A stretch of 64,000 nucleotides of DNA from Paracoccus zhejiangensis (GTDB lineage Bacteria > Pseudomonadota > Alphaproteobacteria > Rhodobacterales > Rhodobacteraceae): NCBI RefSeq assembly GCF_002847445.1, contig NZ_CP025430.1, positions 3,406,501 through 3,470,500 of the forward strand, written 5' to 3'. The translations under genes and the position numbers were made by a program. Below, one piece after another: positions 18,657 through 27,465 of the stretch. The notes below the pieces were generated by a model, which worked only from the letters and a program-made list of their open reading frames with translations, ran no database searches and was not told the DNA's origin. Position 1 is the first letter of the stretch. Each line of letters starts with the position of its first letter.

Positions 18657-19124
18657 TCAGTCCAGCGTTGCGTCGAACTCGATGACGCTGCGCCCGTCCT
18701 CTGTCGTAGGCGCGACGATGATCTTCGCGTTGGCGATGCCCGGGCCGGAAAATTCGATCGAATGGTCCAGCAGATCATCGGCACCCTGCGTCACGGGATA
18801 TCCATTGCCGCTCAGGCTTTCTTCCCATTCGGCAAAGAGTGCATCGACATCGGCGCCCGTCGCGATGGAGAACATCCGCACGGTTGAGCCGATGGCGCGA
18901 TCTGTGACGACCTCCGCATCCTCCGGGATCGTGAGCACGTCGGGGATCCAGTCCTGCAGGTGCTCGTCGGCGTAGACGACGGCCGAGGCGGCCAGCACGA
19001 GCCAGGCTGCAAGGAGTGCGTCTCTCACGGGCAGGCGCGGGAGAGCGGTGCGCAGGCTGGCGAGGGCTCGTCCGGGGCTGGTCGGAAGGAAAGGGTGCGC
19101 GGGGGTGCAGGTCATCGTCGTCAT
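18657..19124 (-). CDS. Hypothetical membrane-anchored protein
   Basis: This 155-residue protein has one strong hydrophobic segment (about residues 36-52, LLAAWLVLAASAVVYA) that could be a signal anchor or cleavable leader. An acidic domain rich in D and E follows, presumably periplasmic. I do not recognise the family. It lies downstream of the CPA2 antiporter on the same strand (87-base gap) and converges with the CPA1 antiporter two bases away, so it may be the last gene of the antiporter operon. The function is open. Confidence 0.6.
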   Translation of the reverse strand: MTTMTCTPAHPFLPTSPGRALASLRTALPRLPVRDALLAAWLVLAASAVVYADEHLQDWIPDVLTIPEDAEVVTDRAIGSTVRMFSIATGADVDALFAEWEESLSGNGYPVTQGADDLLDHSIEFSGPGIANAKIIVAPTTEDGRSVIEFDATLD

Positions 19125-19211
19125 AACCGGAAAGCTATCCGACCTGGGTACTTCTTCAAGTTCGCCGGCGTATTCCCGCCAACATGCCCGGGTTTCGAAG
19201 AGATTACGCGA

Positions 19212-20933
19212 TCACGATGCCTGTTTCTCTTCCGTTTCGATGGACGGGATCTCGGTCCGCTCTTCCTCCCGTGCGCCGCAGAGCAGGTCCACCGCACGGT
19301 CGGCCGCATCCTGAAACGGCTCCAGAACCATGTCCGCGCCGGAGGCGAAGAGTTCCTCGGTGTCCTTGGGGTGGTGAGACGCGACGGCCACCCGCCCGCG
19401 GAAACCTGAGGTGCGGGTCAGCTGGATCAGCGTCGTGCGCGTGTCCTCGTGGCTGAGGCCGGTCGGGTGAATCGGCACGGTGGAGACGATCCATTCCGAC
19501 CGCGACAACGGAAGCTCGGCCACGAATTCCGGATCGGTCGCGTCGCCGAACTCGGTCTCCAGCCCCAGTTCCCGCCAGCGCCGGACCGCGAGTGGGTTGA
19601 AGTCGACCCCAAGCACCCTGATGCCGCGCTTCTTCAGCCGCATCCCGATGGCGGTGCCGAACCGCCCCAGCCCGAAGACGATCACCTTGTAGCCGTCCTC
19701 GCGATGCGCCCCGGCCTCGGACGGCTCGCGCGGTGTGCCCTTGCGTTCGAACACGCCGAGCAGCGGCTCGAACACGGGATAGAGTTGATGCGAATAGGTG
19801 ATCGTGTAGGTCGAGGCGGCGATGGTCACGAGCCCGACCATGGTGACGAGGCCGAGCGCGTCTTCCTGCACATGGCCGAGCGACACGCCCATGGCCACGA
19901 AGATCAGGGAGAACTCGCTGATCTGCGCCACCGTCAGGCCCGCGAGGAAACCGGTGCGCTTGCGGTAGCCCATCGCCCCCATGATCGCGAGCACGATGAG
20001 CGGGTTGCCGATCAGCACGAAGAGCGAGAACATGATCGCCCCGGTCACATGCGCGCCAAGGAGGGAAAGATCGAGCGCGGAGCCGAGCGCGATGAAGAAG
20101 AACAGCAGCAGGAAATCGCGCAGCGGCGCCAGCCGTGCCGCGATCGTCTCGCGGTAAGGTGTGGAGGCCAGCGCGACGCCGGCCAGGAGGCCGCCCACCT
20201 CCTTGCCCAGCCCCACGATGTCGCCCGCCGCCGCGAACATGGCCGCCATGGCGATGGCGAAGATCACGAGAAGCTCGGGCGCGCGCGCCAGCCGCTCCGT
20301 CAGCGGATTGGCGACGTAGCGCACGAAGAGGACGACCAGCGCCACCATCGCCACGCCCGAGGCCAGGACCAGCGGGACCGACCCGCCGCCATGGCCGCCA
20401 TCCCCGGTGCCGATGCCAATGGCTGACAGCACGATCATCGCCAGCACGACGACGAGATCCTGCACGATCAGGAAACCCAGCGCGATCTGGCCGTGCAGGC
20501 TGTCGATCTCGCGCTTGTCCGACAAAAGCTTCACGATGATGATCGTGGAGGAGAAGGTCAGCGCCACGGCAACATACAGGCTGGTGACGTGCCCCAGTCC
20601 CAACGCCAGCCCGATCAGGTAGCCGAAGACAGACGTGAACGCGACCTGGCCGAGGCCGGTGAGAAGCGAGACCGCCCCGAGGGAACGGATGAGCTTCACG
20701 TCGAGCTTGATGCCGACGAGGAACAGGAGGACTGCAATACCGAGCTCGGACAACAGGCTAATCTGCTCGTCAGATCGCACCAGGTCCAGCGCCGAGGGCC
20801 CCGCGATCAGGCCGACCGCGATGAAGCTGACGATCAGCGGCTGGCGCAGGATGATCCCGAGAAAGCCTACCACCGCCGCCAGAACGAGCAGTGCAGCGAT
20901 CTCCGCGAACGGCGACTGAACAATTACTTCCAT
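19212..20933 (-). CDS. CPA2 cation:proton antiporter with TrkA-N domain
   Basis: About 573 residues from the ATG at 20933. The first 390 residues contain a dozen hydrophobic segments of a Kef/YbaL-type exchanger. Residues about 410-550 form a TrkA-N (RCK) Rossmann domain with GLGRFGTAIGMRL binding NAD(H), then a region that ends QDAADRAVDLL. Such proteins exchange K+ or Na+ for protons and are gated by nucleotide or redox state. The start overlaps the stop of the upstream HTH gene (ATGA), and the frame extends upstream only inside that gene. Confidence 0.88.
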   Translation of the reverse strand: MEVIVQSPFAEIAALLVLAAVVGFLGIILRQPLIVSFIAVGLIAGPSALDLVRSDEQISLLSELGIAVLLFLVGIKLDVKLIRSLGAVSLLTGLGQVAFTSVFGYLIGLALGLGHVTSLYVAVALTFSSTIIIVKLLSDKREIDSLHGQIALGFLIVQDLVVVLAMIVLSAIGIGTGDGGHGGGSVPLVLASGVAMVALVVLFVRYVANPLTERLARAPELLVIFAIAMAAMFAAAGDIVGLGKEVGGLLAGVALASTPYRETIAARLAPLRDFLLLFFFIALGSALDLSLLGAHVTGAIMFSLFVLIGNPLIVLAIMGAMGYRKRTGFLAGLTVAQISEFSLIFVAMGVSLGHVQEDALGLVTMVGLVTIAASTYTITYSHQLYPVFEPLLGVFERKGTPREPSEAGAHREDGYKVIVFGLGRFGTAIGMRLKKRGIRVLGVDFNPLAVRRWRELGLETEFGDATDPEFVAELPLSRSEWIVSTVPIHPTGLSHEDTRTTLIQLTRTSGFRGRVAVASHHPKDTEELFASGADMVLEPFQDAADRAVDLLCGAREEERTEIPSIETEEKQAS

Positions 20934-21187
20934 CAATTCTTCTGTTCCTTCGTCTTTTGTGCCGCTGCCTCCTCCGGAGACGTTTTCGTGCCGCCGTTTG
21001 GCCTGGCGGCGGGCCGCGTCGCGTGACCTTCCAGGAAGGCGTCGAGGTCCTCCGGGCCGATCCGCCATCCCTTGCCGATATCGATCGCCCGGAGCTCGCC
21101 GTCCTTGATCCAGCGGCGTACGGTGACCTCGTTGACCTGCAGGAGGTCCGCGACCTCCTTGACGGTCCGATATTGCTCGCGTGACAT
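20933..21187 (-). CDS. Small excisionase/MerR-like HTH DNA-binding protein
   Basis: 84 residues. The N-terminal 55 hold a helix-turn-helix of the excisionase type: YRTVKEVADLLQVNEVTVRR, then WIKDGELRAIDIGKGWRI. The C-terminus is a disordered, charged tail. It is translationally coupled to the CPA2 antiporter. In this family such proteins can be transcription factors or DNA architectural proteins; here an autoregulator of the antiporter operon is the simplest reading. A perfect TATAAT lies about 40 bases upstream. Confidence 0.8.
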   Translation of the reverse strand: MSREQYRTVKEVADLLQVNEVTVRRWIKDGELRAIDIGKGWRIGPEDLDAFLEGHATRPAARPNGGTKTSPEEAAAQKTKEQKN

Positions 21188-21225
21188 GCTAGCGCCTTTT
21201 CACCGAGTTTGGCTTAATATAGCGT

Positions 21226-21231
21226 ATTATA
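21226..21231 (-). promoter_or_regulatory. Minus-strand -10 box for the HTH-antiporter operon
   Basis: Read on the minus strand, this is TATAAT, the consensus -10 hexamer, 39 bases before the HTH start codon. No good -35 hexamer lies 17 bases further up, so an activator may be needed. The divergent universal stress gene begins 86 bases away on the other side. Confidence 0.4.
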
Positions 21232-21316
21232 GGATAGCTGAGCTGATTCAGACAGAGCCGGATGCGTCGCACCGCATCGCTCACAAACGCGAGGCCATGG
21301 CCGGGGACAGGAGACG

Positions 21317-22180
21317 ATGAAGAATCTCATGGTGGCCACGGACTTTTCGGAGCGGTCGGATCGGGCGCTGCGGCGCGCGACCCTTCTGGCCCGCCAGTTC
21401 CAAGCCACCATGCTGCTGGTCCACGTTGTCGACGACGATCAACCGCGCCGGATCGTGGACGCCGAGCGCGACGAGGCCACCAAGTTGCTTCGCCAGATGG
21501 CCGCCACGCTGCGGGACGTGGACGGCGTAACCTGCGAGACGCGGGTCATCCTCGCGTCCCCATTCGTCGGCATCGCCCAAGCCGTGGCGGACGCGACGCC
21601 TGACCTTCTCGTCATCGGCCCGCATCGACGCCAGGTGCTCAGGGACGTGTTCGTCGGCACCACGGCAGAGCGGACGATCCGGTCGGTAGATTGTCCGGTC
21701 CTGATGGTGAATGCTACGCCAGCCGGGCAGTATCGGCATGTGCTGCAGACGACCGATCTGTCCGACGGCTCGCGCGAGGCGTTGCTCTGGTTCCAGACGT
21801 TGGGGCTTGCCGACCATGCCCGGACGTCGCTGCTACATATCTTTGATGCTCCTGCGCTCCGTCTTGTCTTCAGCCATTCGATCCCGAAGGACGATCAGAA
21901 GCACTACCTCGAAGATGAACAGCGTGACGCTTCTCGCGATCTCGCTCGCTTCCTCTCCTCGACAGATCTGGGACGTCTGCGGCAGATCGTGCGCTACGAG
22001 GCGGCGCCAGCGCCGCACGAAATCCTGAAGGCGGCCGGTGAAGAGCACGCGGACCTGATCGTGATGTCGACGCATGGCCGAAGCGGGCTGGCCAAGATGC
22101 TCATCGGAAGCGTCACAGAGCAGGTGCTCAGAATAGCGCAGATCGACATCCTCGCCATTCCGCCGCAACGCGCCGACTGA
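21317..22180 (+). CDS. Tandem-domain universal stress protein
   Basis: 287 residues made of two UspA domains. The first (about 1-140) starts NLMVATDFSERSDRALRRA; its phosphate-loop region (VIGPHRRQ) has lost the usual glycines. The second (about 145-284) keeps the ATP-binding pattern STHGRSGLAKMLIGSV. The ATG follows GGAGACG with good spacing. It is divergent to the antiporter operon, which supports a shared role in ion, pH or envelope stress. Binding of ATP is expected only for the second domain. Confidence 0.9.
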   Translation: MKNLMVATDFSERSDRALRRATLLARQFQATMLLVHVVDDDQPRRIVDAERDEATKLLRQMAATLRDVDGVTCETRVILASPFVGIAQAVADATPDLLVIGPHRRQVLRDVFVGTTAERTIRSVDCPVLMVNATPAGQYRHVLQTTDLSDGSREALLWFQTLGLADHARTSLLHIFDAPALRLVFSHSIPKDDQKHYLEDEQRDASRDLARFLSSTDLGRLRQIVRYEAAPAPHEILKAAGEEHADLIVMSTHGRSGLAKMLIGSVTEQVLRIAQIDILAIPPQRAD

Positions 22181-22221
22181 GCCACGCGTCGGCTTTGGTA
22201 ACGGCGAGGGCGGGTCGCAGG

Positions 22222-22497
22222 TCAGTCATCGAGCGCCAGCCAGATCTGACGGGCGACCGCCCGCGGTCCGCGGAGCGCCTCCCGCAAGGTCATCAGGCGT
22301 TGTTCGAGGGGCGGCGAAGCGCCGCCTTGCTCGGAGCTATGGGCCTCGAAGAGAACCCTACGTTCCCCGTCTACCTCCACAAGGGACCACGTCTCATGCC
22401 GAGATACGCCACCTTCGCCGACCGATCGTTCATGCAGCGTCCTGATGCGGGTCAGCGAACGGGGAGGCATGTGGAATTGTTTTCCGCCGCCTGTCAT
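22222..22497 (-). CDS. Hypothetical small protein, 91 residues
   Basis: The frame continues upstream, but the ATG at 22497 overlaps the stop of the preceding membrane-protein gene (ATGA), the best sign of the real start. The product is basic at the N-terminus (MPPRSLTRIRTLHER) with a central stretch SRHETWSLVEVDGERRVLFEAHS resembling a beta-rich core. I recognise no family. It converges with the universal stress gene. Translational coupling and codon pattern support a real gene. Confidence 0.55.
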   Translation of the reverse strand: MTGGGKQFHMPPRSLTRIRTLHERSVGEGGVSRHETWSLVEVDGERRVLFEAHSSEQGGASPPLEQRLMTLREALRGPRAVARQIWLALDD

Positions 22498-22826
22498 GTC
22501 CCGAGCAGCGGATTGCCGAAGATCACCGCGAGCAGGTTGCCGACCTGGATCCCCAGCAGATGCAGGAAGATCGCCTCCATGAACGCCATCGACCAAACCC
22601 GTCTGGCGAACATGCCGTCATAGTAGGACCAGACAACGGCGACGATGTAGGAAACGCCGTTGAGCTTGAGGTTGGCTTCAGGATCCTCGCCGAGAAGCAG
22701 ATAGAGCGCGGTTCCAAGCAGAACGCCACGCCACACCAGCGCGCCGGTGGTCCAAAGCGTTTCCGCGTTAATCCCGGTTCGCTGGAGGCGCTTTGAGAGA
22801 CAGCGTGAGTGCGTCGTCGTGGTCAT
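22494..22826 (-). CDS. Small two-helix membrane protein
   Basis: 110 residues with two or three hydrophobic segments (around GVLLGTALYLLLG, GVSYIVAVVWSYY and AIFLHLLGIQVGNLLAVIFG). The N-terminus is basic and probably cytoplasmic. It overlaps the downstream 91-residue gene by four bases. No family recognised. Its place next to the antiporter and universal stress genes suggests an envelope-stress role, by inference only. Confidence 0.6.
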   Translation of the reverse strand: MTTTTHSRCLSKRLQRTGINAETLWTTGALVWRGVLLGTALYLLLGEDPEANLKLNGVSYIVAVVWSYYDGMFARRVWSMAFMEAIFLHLLGIQVGNLLAVIFGNPLLGT

Positions 22827-23479
22827 ATTTGATCGTTACCACAACGCGCCGAAGGACTCCACGCTATCGGTGACCCGTAAGACATGACACACGCGGGTGA
22901 CGCGGGCAGCGCAGATGCCCGTTCCAAGGTTACGCGGAAGTGGTGTTCAACTTGCATAAATTGCCGGAAACGATTTTGGCCGCGCGAATCCAGATATCCT
23001 GGTGAGCCGGGCCCCCGCCCGGGCTTTGCAGCACTTTATCGGCTAAGGCGACTCAACCGGGGGTCATTCGGCCAGCGTTCGGAACCTGCGGTCCATTTGG
23101 CACGAATGGGCAGCGGGTCTGGGCCGGCTGCGAGAGAGTGCGGGTTTCTGCACTTGCCAACTTGTCTTGGCTGGTGACGGTCAGTTTAAGTTCAGGCGGC
23201 CATGCTCCACATCGGAAATCCAAACCGGAAGCCACTGTTCCGATGATGTCCGGTTTCGAAGGATGGCCACGAGCATCTTGCGCTTAAAACGAATGGCCGG
23301 AAACCACCCTCTTATGCAGGTCGCGCGATGTTCGGCGGCGCGGTCTTACCGGAATGTCCGCTTCGACGCTCTAGCAAGGTTCCATTCGCGCTTGCAGCGA
23401 ATGTCTCCGTCCCGCCCAACACGTCTATGCAGCGGTAGCATTTGGTCTGCAGAACGCAGCCGCAGCGAAAGCCCGCTCC

Positions 23480-23591
23480 GTCCCGCATTGCTGCCGCCCG
23501 CCTCACGAAAATGCTGCACCAGCGGTCGAACGGCCGGTTCGGTGAAAGCAACATTGCGGCATCCCGAAATCGCGAAGGGCAGGATTGGGCC
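23480..23591 (-). repeat. Dispersed repeat, copy C (tail only, inverted)
   Basis: This is the reverse complement of the 112-base tail of copies A and B, identical to A. The head module is missing on its 5' side. It lies in a long gene-free stretch (22827-23655) that otherwise shows only a GC hairpin at 23005-23025 and no credible gene. Confidence 0.85.
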
Positions 23592-23655
23592 GGGTACGGC
23601 GCACAGTGGTGTGTTCTCCCTGTGTCGCGAGTTCGCACTGACTGCTCGGCGTCTC

Positions 23656-23997
23656 CTACTTTCGCCATCTTCGCGCAGATCTTGCGAATGCGGTTTCCAG
23701 CGCCTCGGGCCCGCATTGCGAAAGGTAGTCGTAGTCGAACACGACATGCTTGTGTGTTGCGAACTGGTCTGCCCGCATTCGTGCGAAGGCTTCGGTGATG
23801 AAGGGGTGTTTTGCGGCCCCGGCCTGCGAGATGCGACCGATCTCGACCGTGGCCAGCAATTCCATCTCGATAGCTTTGAAGACCAGGTTTCCGGCATCGT
23901 TGCGGGATGCGACGAAGGTGGCGGGCGAGACCAGCTCATAATCGCAAAGCATGTTGGCCGCGGTGATGCCCACGCACCCATGCAGGTCGAGGTTCAT
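23656..23997 (-). CDS. Possible hypothetical protein, 113 residues
   Basis: From the ATG at 23997 the frame reads MNLDLHGCVGITAANML and on to a basic end, ARSARRWRK. Its amino-acid mix looks protein-like, with long hydrophobic and acidic stretches (KAIEMELLATVEIG, FATHKHVVFDYDYL). It has no clear ribosome site, no recognised family, and lies among remnants. It may be a real orphan gene or the decayed end of one. Confidence 0.3.
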   Translation of the reverse strand: MNLDLHGCVGITAANMLCDYELVSPATFVASRNDAGNLVFKAIEMELLATVEIGRISQAGAAKHPFITEAFARMRADQFATHKHVVFDYDYLSQCGPEALETAFARSARRWRK

Positions 23998-24134
23998 CAA
24001 CGCGAGGCCAAGATCGTCAGCAGTATGTAAGGGGAAGGCGGCGATCCTCCGTGATGTTGGCGAGCGATTCCGATAGCATATCACGTCTGCCAGGACGTCT
24101 CTGCAGCTTCGTGGGGGCTGTGGAACCTGGGCCC

Positions 24135-24386
24135 TTAGTTTGCTTCCCAAGGGGCCGGGCGCCGCAATACTTCGACCATCTCCGGCACCGGCGCTGCTGG
24201 AGCCTCCAGGGCAGCAAGAAATGCCGTGAGCCCCTCGGTGCCCATTAGTATCCGCCCTGGAGGGGTCAGCATGTCTGCGGAAGCAGGAGAATTGGTGTAT
24301 GATGTCGCCATCTTTTCGACGGCGCCGTCGCAGTCCGAAGTACCTGCCGGAAGGGTGTATTTTGTGTTTCTGACCATGTGGCACAC
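24135..24386 (-). pseudogene. Remnant of a DUF1778 (TacA-type) antitoxin
   Basis: The last 35 residues (FLAALEAPAAPVPEM, ending RRPAPWEAN) match the C-terminal pattern of DUF1778 antitoxins, the segment that neutralises the partner GNAT toxin (family knowledge). The first 45 residues do not resemble the ribbon-helix-helix DNA-binding half. No GNAT acetyltransferase follows downstream. I read it as a fragment of a TacA-TacT toxin-antitoxin pair whose toxin has been lost. Confidence 0.45.
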
Positions 24387-24554
24387 TATTCGCAGCCTTG
24401 GAGGACTCGCAACGGCGCAAGGCTTCTGGCGGCGTTCTTGGGCCAGGTTGCGGTTCGGCCGTCCTAGGGAGGTCTGCTCCGGTGTGCGATATCCTTGAGA
24501 GGTATATCGCAGGTCGTGCAGGTTGTGGACCTGCTACGGACAGAAGAGGGTGAG

Positions 24555-24619
24555 CCTATTTAAGGTGGCTTATGTTAGCACTGTCGTTATTTAATCTTGG
24601 CTGACATTGCTTAAATAGG
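24555..24619. promoter_or_regulatory. Likely operator of the fic gene (TATTTAA repeats)
   Basis: CCTATTTAAG at 24555-24564 and its exact reverse complement CTTAAATAGG at 24610-24619 flank a third TATTTAA at about 24588. The set sits 23 bases before the fic start codon in an otherwise GC-rich area. The Fic protein ends in a winged helix, so autorepression at this site is plausible. Confidence 0.55.
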
Positions 24620-25415
24620 ACTCGGGTGCCATGATCGCCCCATGACCGATTCCGAACCTGATCAACGCCTTGGCCGCTTTGTCGAGACCCCCGTCGCGGG
24701 TGAGATCGTGCGCGCCTTTGTCCCGCCGCCCCTGCCGCCGAACCCGCAGATCGATGTGCTGGCGCTTCTCGAGCGGTTGAGCCTCGCCGAGCGTGCGCTG
24801 GGGCGGCTGGACGGCATTACCATGCTGCTGCCGCGCCAGGAACTGTTCCTTTACATGTATTACGCAAGGAGGCGGTGCTGTCGTCCCAGATCGAGGGGAC
24901 GCAATCCACGTTGACCGACCTGCTGCGGTTCGAAACCGAGGCGCAGGCGGGGGAACCGATCGACGACATCCGTGAGGTGTCGAACTACGTAGATGCAATG
25001 ATGTACGGGCTGGAGCGGCTGGAGGAACTGCCGCTGTCCCTGCGCCTGATCCGCGAGATGCATGCGCGGCTGTTGCACAGTGGACGAGGCGGCACGAAAA
25101 GCCCCGGTGAGTTCCGCCGTTCGCAGAACTGGATCGGCGGCTCGCGTCCCGGAAACGCGCTCTATGTGCCGCCGCCCGTTACCGAGCTCGGTGCCTGTCT
25201 CGACGCGCTGGAGCGCTTCATGCACGAGGACGAAACGCGGCTCCCGGCGCTGATCAAGGCCGGGCTGCTGCATGTCCGGTTCGAGACCATCCACCCGTTC
25301 CTAGATGGCAACGGCCGTATCGGCCGCCTGCTGGTGACGCTGTACCTTTGCGTCAACGGGGTGCTGCGCAAGCCGCTGCTTTACCTCAGCCTCTATCTGA
25401 AGACACATCGGGCCG

Positions 25416-26793
25416 GTTAGCGTCCGCGGACGTGGTGTAATTTCTACGCCTTCATCGGTGTAATCCCGGGTGGCCATCGAGGTGTATGGTCGAGGTGGAG
25501 TTTCGACGCTTCAACCACGAACCTTACGGAGACCCCGATGACCAAGACCAACATGGACCTGTCCGAGCTTCTGGCCAAGCATGATCAGGGCGATTTCCTG
25601 CGCGGCATTGCCGAGGCCGTTCTTCAGCTGATCATGGAGAGTGATGTCGACGGCCTGATCGGCGCCGGCCGGCATGAACGCAGCGGCGAACGCACGACCT
25701 GGCGCAACGGGTATCGAGAGCGCGCTCTCGATACCCGTTTGGGCACGCTGAACCTGCGGGTGCCGAAGCTCCGGAAGGGCAGCTATTTCCCCGGCTTCCT
25801 CGAAGCCCGGAAGACCTCGGAACAGGCGCTGGTCGCGGTGATCCAGGAAGCCTGGATCGGTGGCGTCTCGACCCGTCGCGTCGACGAGTTGGTGCAGGCC
25901 ATGGGGCTGTCGGGCATCTCCAAGAGCACCGTGTCCAAGCTGTGCAAGGACATCGACGAAAGGGTCGGCGAGTTCCTGAACCGGCCGCTGACCGGCGATT
26001 GGCCCTATCTCTGGCTGGATGCCACCTATCTGAAGGTCCGGCAGGGCGGCCGTATCGTGCCGGTGGCGGCGATAATCGCCGTGGCCGCGAACACCGAGGG
26101 GCGCAGGGAAATCATCGGTCTGGGCATCGGTCCTTCTGAGGCCGAAACCTTCTGGACAGAGTTCCTGCGCTCGCTGAAGGCGCGCGGCCTCGGTGGGGTC
26201 CGCTTGGTCATCAGCGACGCCCACACCGGTCTCAAGGCCGCCATCGCCCGGGTGTTCGAAGCGACGTGGCAGCGGTGCCGCGTTCACTGGATGCGCAATG
26301 CCCTCGCTCATGTTTCGCGCGGCCAGCACACCGTCATCGCAGCCGCGATCCGGCAGGCCTTCGACCAGCCCGACCGTGCCCATGCCGGCGAAACCTGGCG
26401 CAAGGTGGCCGAGCAGTTGCGCCCGAGATGGCCAAAGCTGGCCGACCTCATGGACGAAAGCGAGCACGATGTGCTGGCCTACATGTCCTTCCCTCGCCAG
26501 CACCGCACCAAACTGCACTCGACCAACCCGATCGAGCGTCTGAACAAGGAAGTGAAACGCCGCGCCGACGTCGTCGGGATCTTCCCCAACGAGGCCTCCA
26601 TCATGCGCCTGATCGGTGCCGTCCTCTTCGAACAAAACGACGAGTGGCAGACTGCAAGCCGCTACATGATGGTCGAGGCCTTCGCCCAGATCGACAAGGA
26701 GGAGATCGATCCCATTCTTAGCATCACAACGAAAGCCGCCTAATCATGCCCTCAGGCCATCCGAGAAATTACACCACCTTGACGGACGTGACC
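25416..26793 (+). mobile_element. Intact IS256-family element with 8-bp target duplication
   Basis: The element is 1378 bases. The target TCGGGCCG occurs directly on both sides (25408-25415 and 26794-26801). The ends are inverted repeats that match at 22 of 29 positions and share GGTGTAATTTC. Removing the element and one target copy restores an uninterrupted Fic reading frame, which fixes the boundaries. The clean duplication suggests a recent insertion. Confidence 0.93.
25538..26743 (+). CDS. IS256-family (Mutator-type) transposase
   Basis: 401 residues, full length, no defects seen. The N-terminal helical region with GERTTWRNGYRERAL is followed by the DDE catalytic core: LWLDATYLKVR supplies the first aspartate, VISDAHTGLK the second, and the glutamate lies in STNPIERLNKEVKRR. 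The C-D box CRVHWMRN is present. It is the only gene of the element that interrupts fic, and a degenerate relative of its N-terminus is found at 45534-45812. Confidence 0.95.
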   Translation: MTKTNMDLSELLAKHDQGDFLRGIAEAVLQLIMESDVDGLIGAGRHERSGERTTWRNGYRERALDTRLGTLNLRVPKLRKGSYFPGFLEARKTSEQALVAVIQEAWIGGVSTRRVDELVQAMGLSGISKSTVSKLCKDIDERVGEFLNRPLTGDWPYLWLDATYLKVRQGGRIVPVAAIIAVAANTEGRREIIGLGIGPSEAETFWTEFLRSLKARGLGGVRLVISDAHTGLKAAIARVFEATWQRCRVHWMRNALAHVSRGQHTVIAAAIRQAFDQPDRAHAGETWRKVAEQLRPRWPKLADLMDESEHDVLAYMSFPRQHRTKLHSTNPIERLNKEVKRRADVVGIFPNEASIMRLIGAVLFEQNDEWQTASRYMMVEAFAQIDKEEIDPILSITTKAA

Positions 26794-27404
26794 TCGGGCC
26801 GACTATTACCGGCTGCTTCAGGAGGTGCGCGAGCATGGCAATTGGGAGGCCTGGCTGGATTTCTTCCTTGCCGGGGTGGCTGAGACGGCGAACCAGGCGT
26901 TCGAGGCCGCGACCAGGATCGTCGACCTGTTCAAGGAAGACCGCGAGCGCATCACGACAGAGAGCGACCGTGCCGGATCGGCGCTTCGCATCCATGACCT
27001 TTTCCAGCAGAACCCGTTCCTGACTTCCAACCAACTGGTCCGGCAGACAGGCCTGTCGGCCCCGACAGTCAATGCCGCCCTGGCCGATCTGGAGAAGATG
27101 GGTATCATTGACGAAATCACCGGGCGCAAGCGGGGGCGGGTGTTCAGCTACCGCCGCTATCTTGCGATCCTTAGCGAAGGGACTGATCCTTTGCCGGCGG
27201 GTGTCTGATCTGTCCATTCCCAAAGAGCTAAAGAAAATCAGGCAGCGTTGAGGTGCTGGCGATCGAAACGCGAAACGTGGGTGAAAAGGTCGCATCCGGG
27301 TTCGGATTGTCGTCTACGCTGCTGCGCGAAAGACCTCGCTATGGAGCGATGTTTCCGTCTGCAGCAGCATGGCGTGAAGAGAATAGGGCGGTCGCAAGTA
27401 AAGA

Positions 27405-27426
27405 TGGTTGCTTGTCCCCGCAACCA
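27405..27426. other. tRNA 3'-end-like sequence, possible attachment-site relic
   Basis: The sequence TTGTCCCCGCAACCA resembles the last 15 bases of an alphaproteobacterial tRNA (acceptor strand CCCCGCAACCA, as in initiator-type tRNAs), but no tRNA body precedes it. It also forms a hairpin, TGGTTGC pairing with GCAACCA. It lies about 80 bases from a serine-recombinase remnant. Similar, more decayed bases occur at 40161-40176, beyond the phosphonate genes. Inferred, not proven. Confidence 0.35.
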
Positions 27427-27465
27427 TACTTTCTTGCAAGATATCAATGGCTTAGGCAGAAGCAG

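Larger units (their letters stand above)
24642..27208 (+). pseudogene. Fic-family protein gene broken by frameshift and IS256
   Basis: Rejoined, the gene encodes a Fic protein of about 390 residues. Residues 1-75 are in one frame (24642 to about 24865). A small indel there shifts to the frame read from about 24867, which starts LSSQIEGTQST, the N-terminal inhibitory SxxxEG motif of class II Fic proteins. The core motif HPFLDGNGRIGR is intact at about 25290-25325. An IS256 element splits the gene after KTHRA, and coding resumes at 26802 with DYYRLLQEV, ending in a winged helix (LVRQTGLSAPTVNAALADLEKMG). Fic enzymes AMPylate proteins; this class often represses its own gene. The IS plus duplicated target totals 1386 bases, a multiple of three, so the frame is preserved across it. 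Confidence 0.88.

Noticed and set aside
23005..23025. GC-rich hairpin followed by TTT as a terminator
   Set aside because: No gene ends nearby on that strand and the stem has a mismatch; chance in GC-rich DNA is likely.
27405..27426. A tRNA gene at this site
   Set aside because: Only the 3' end resembles a tRNA; no anticodon arm or D arm precedes it.
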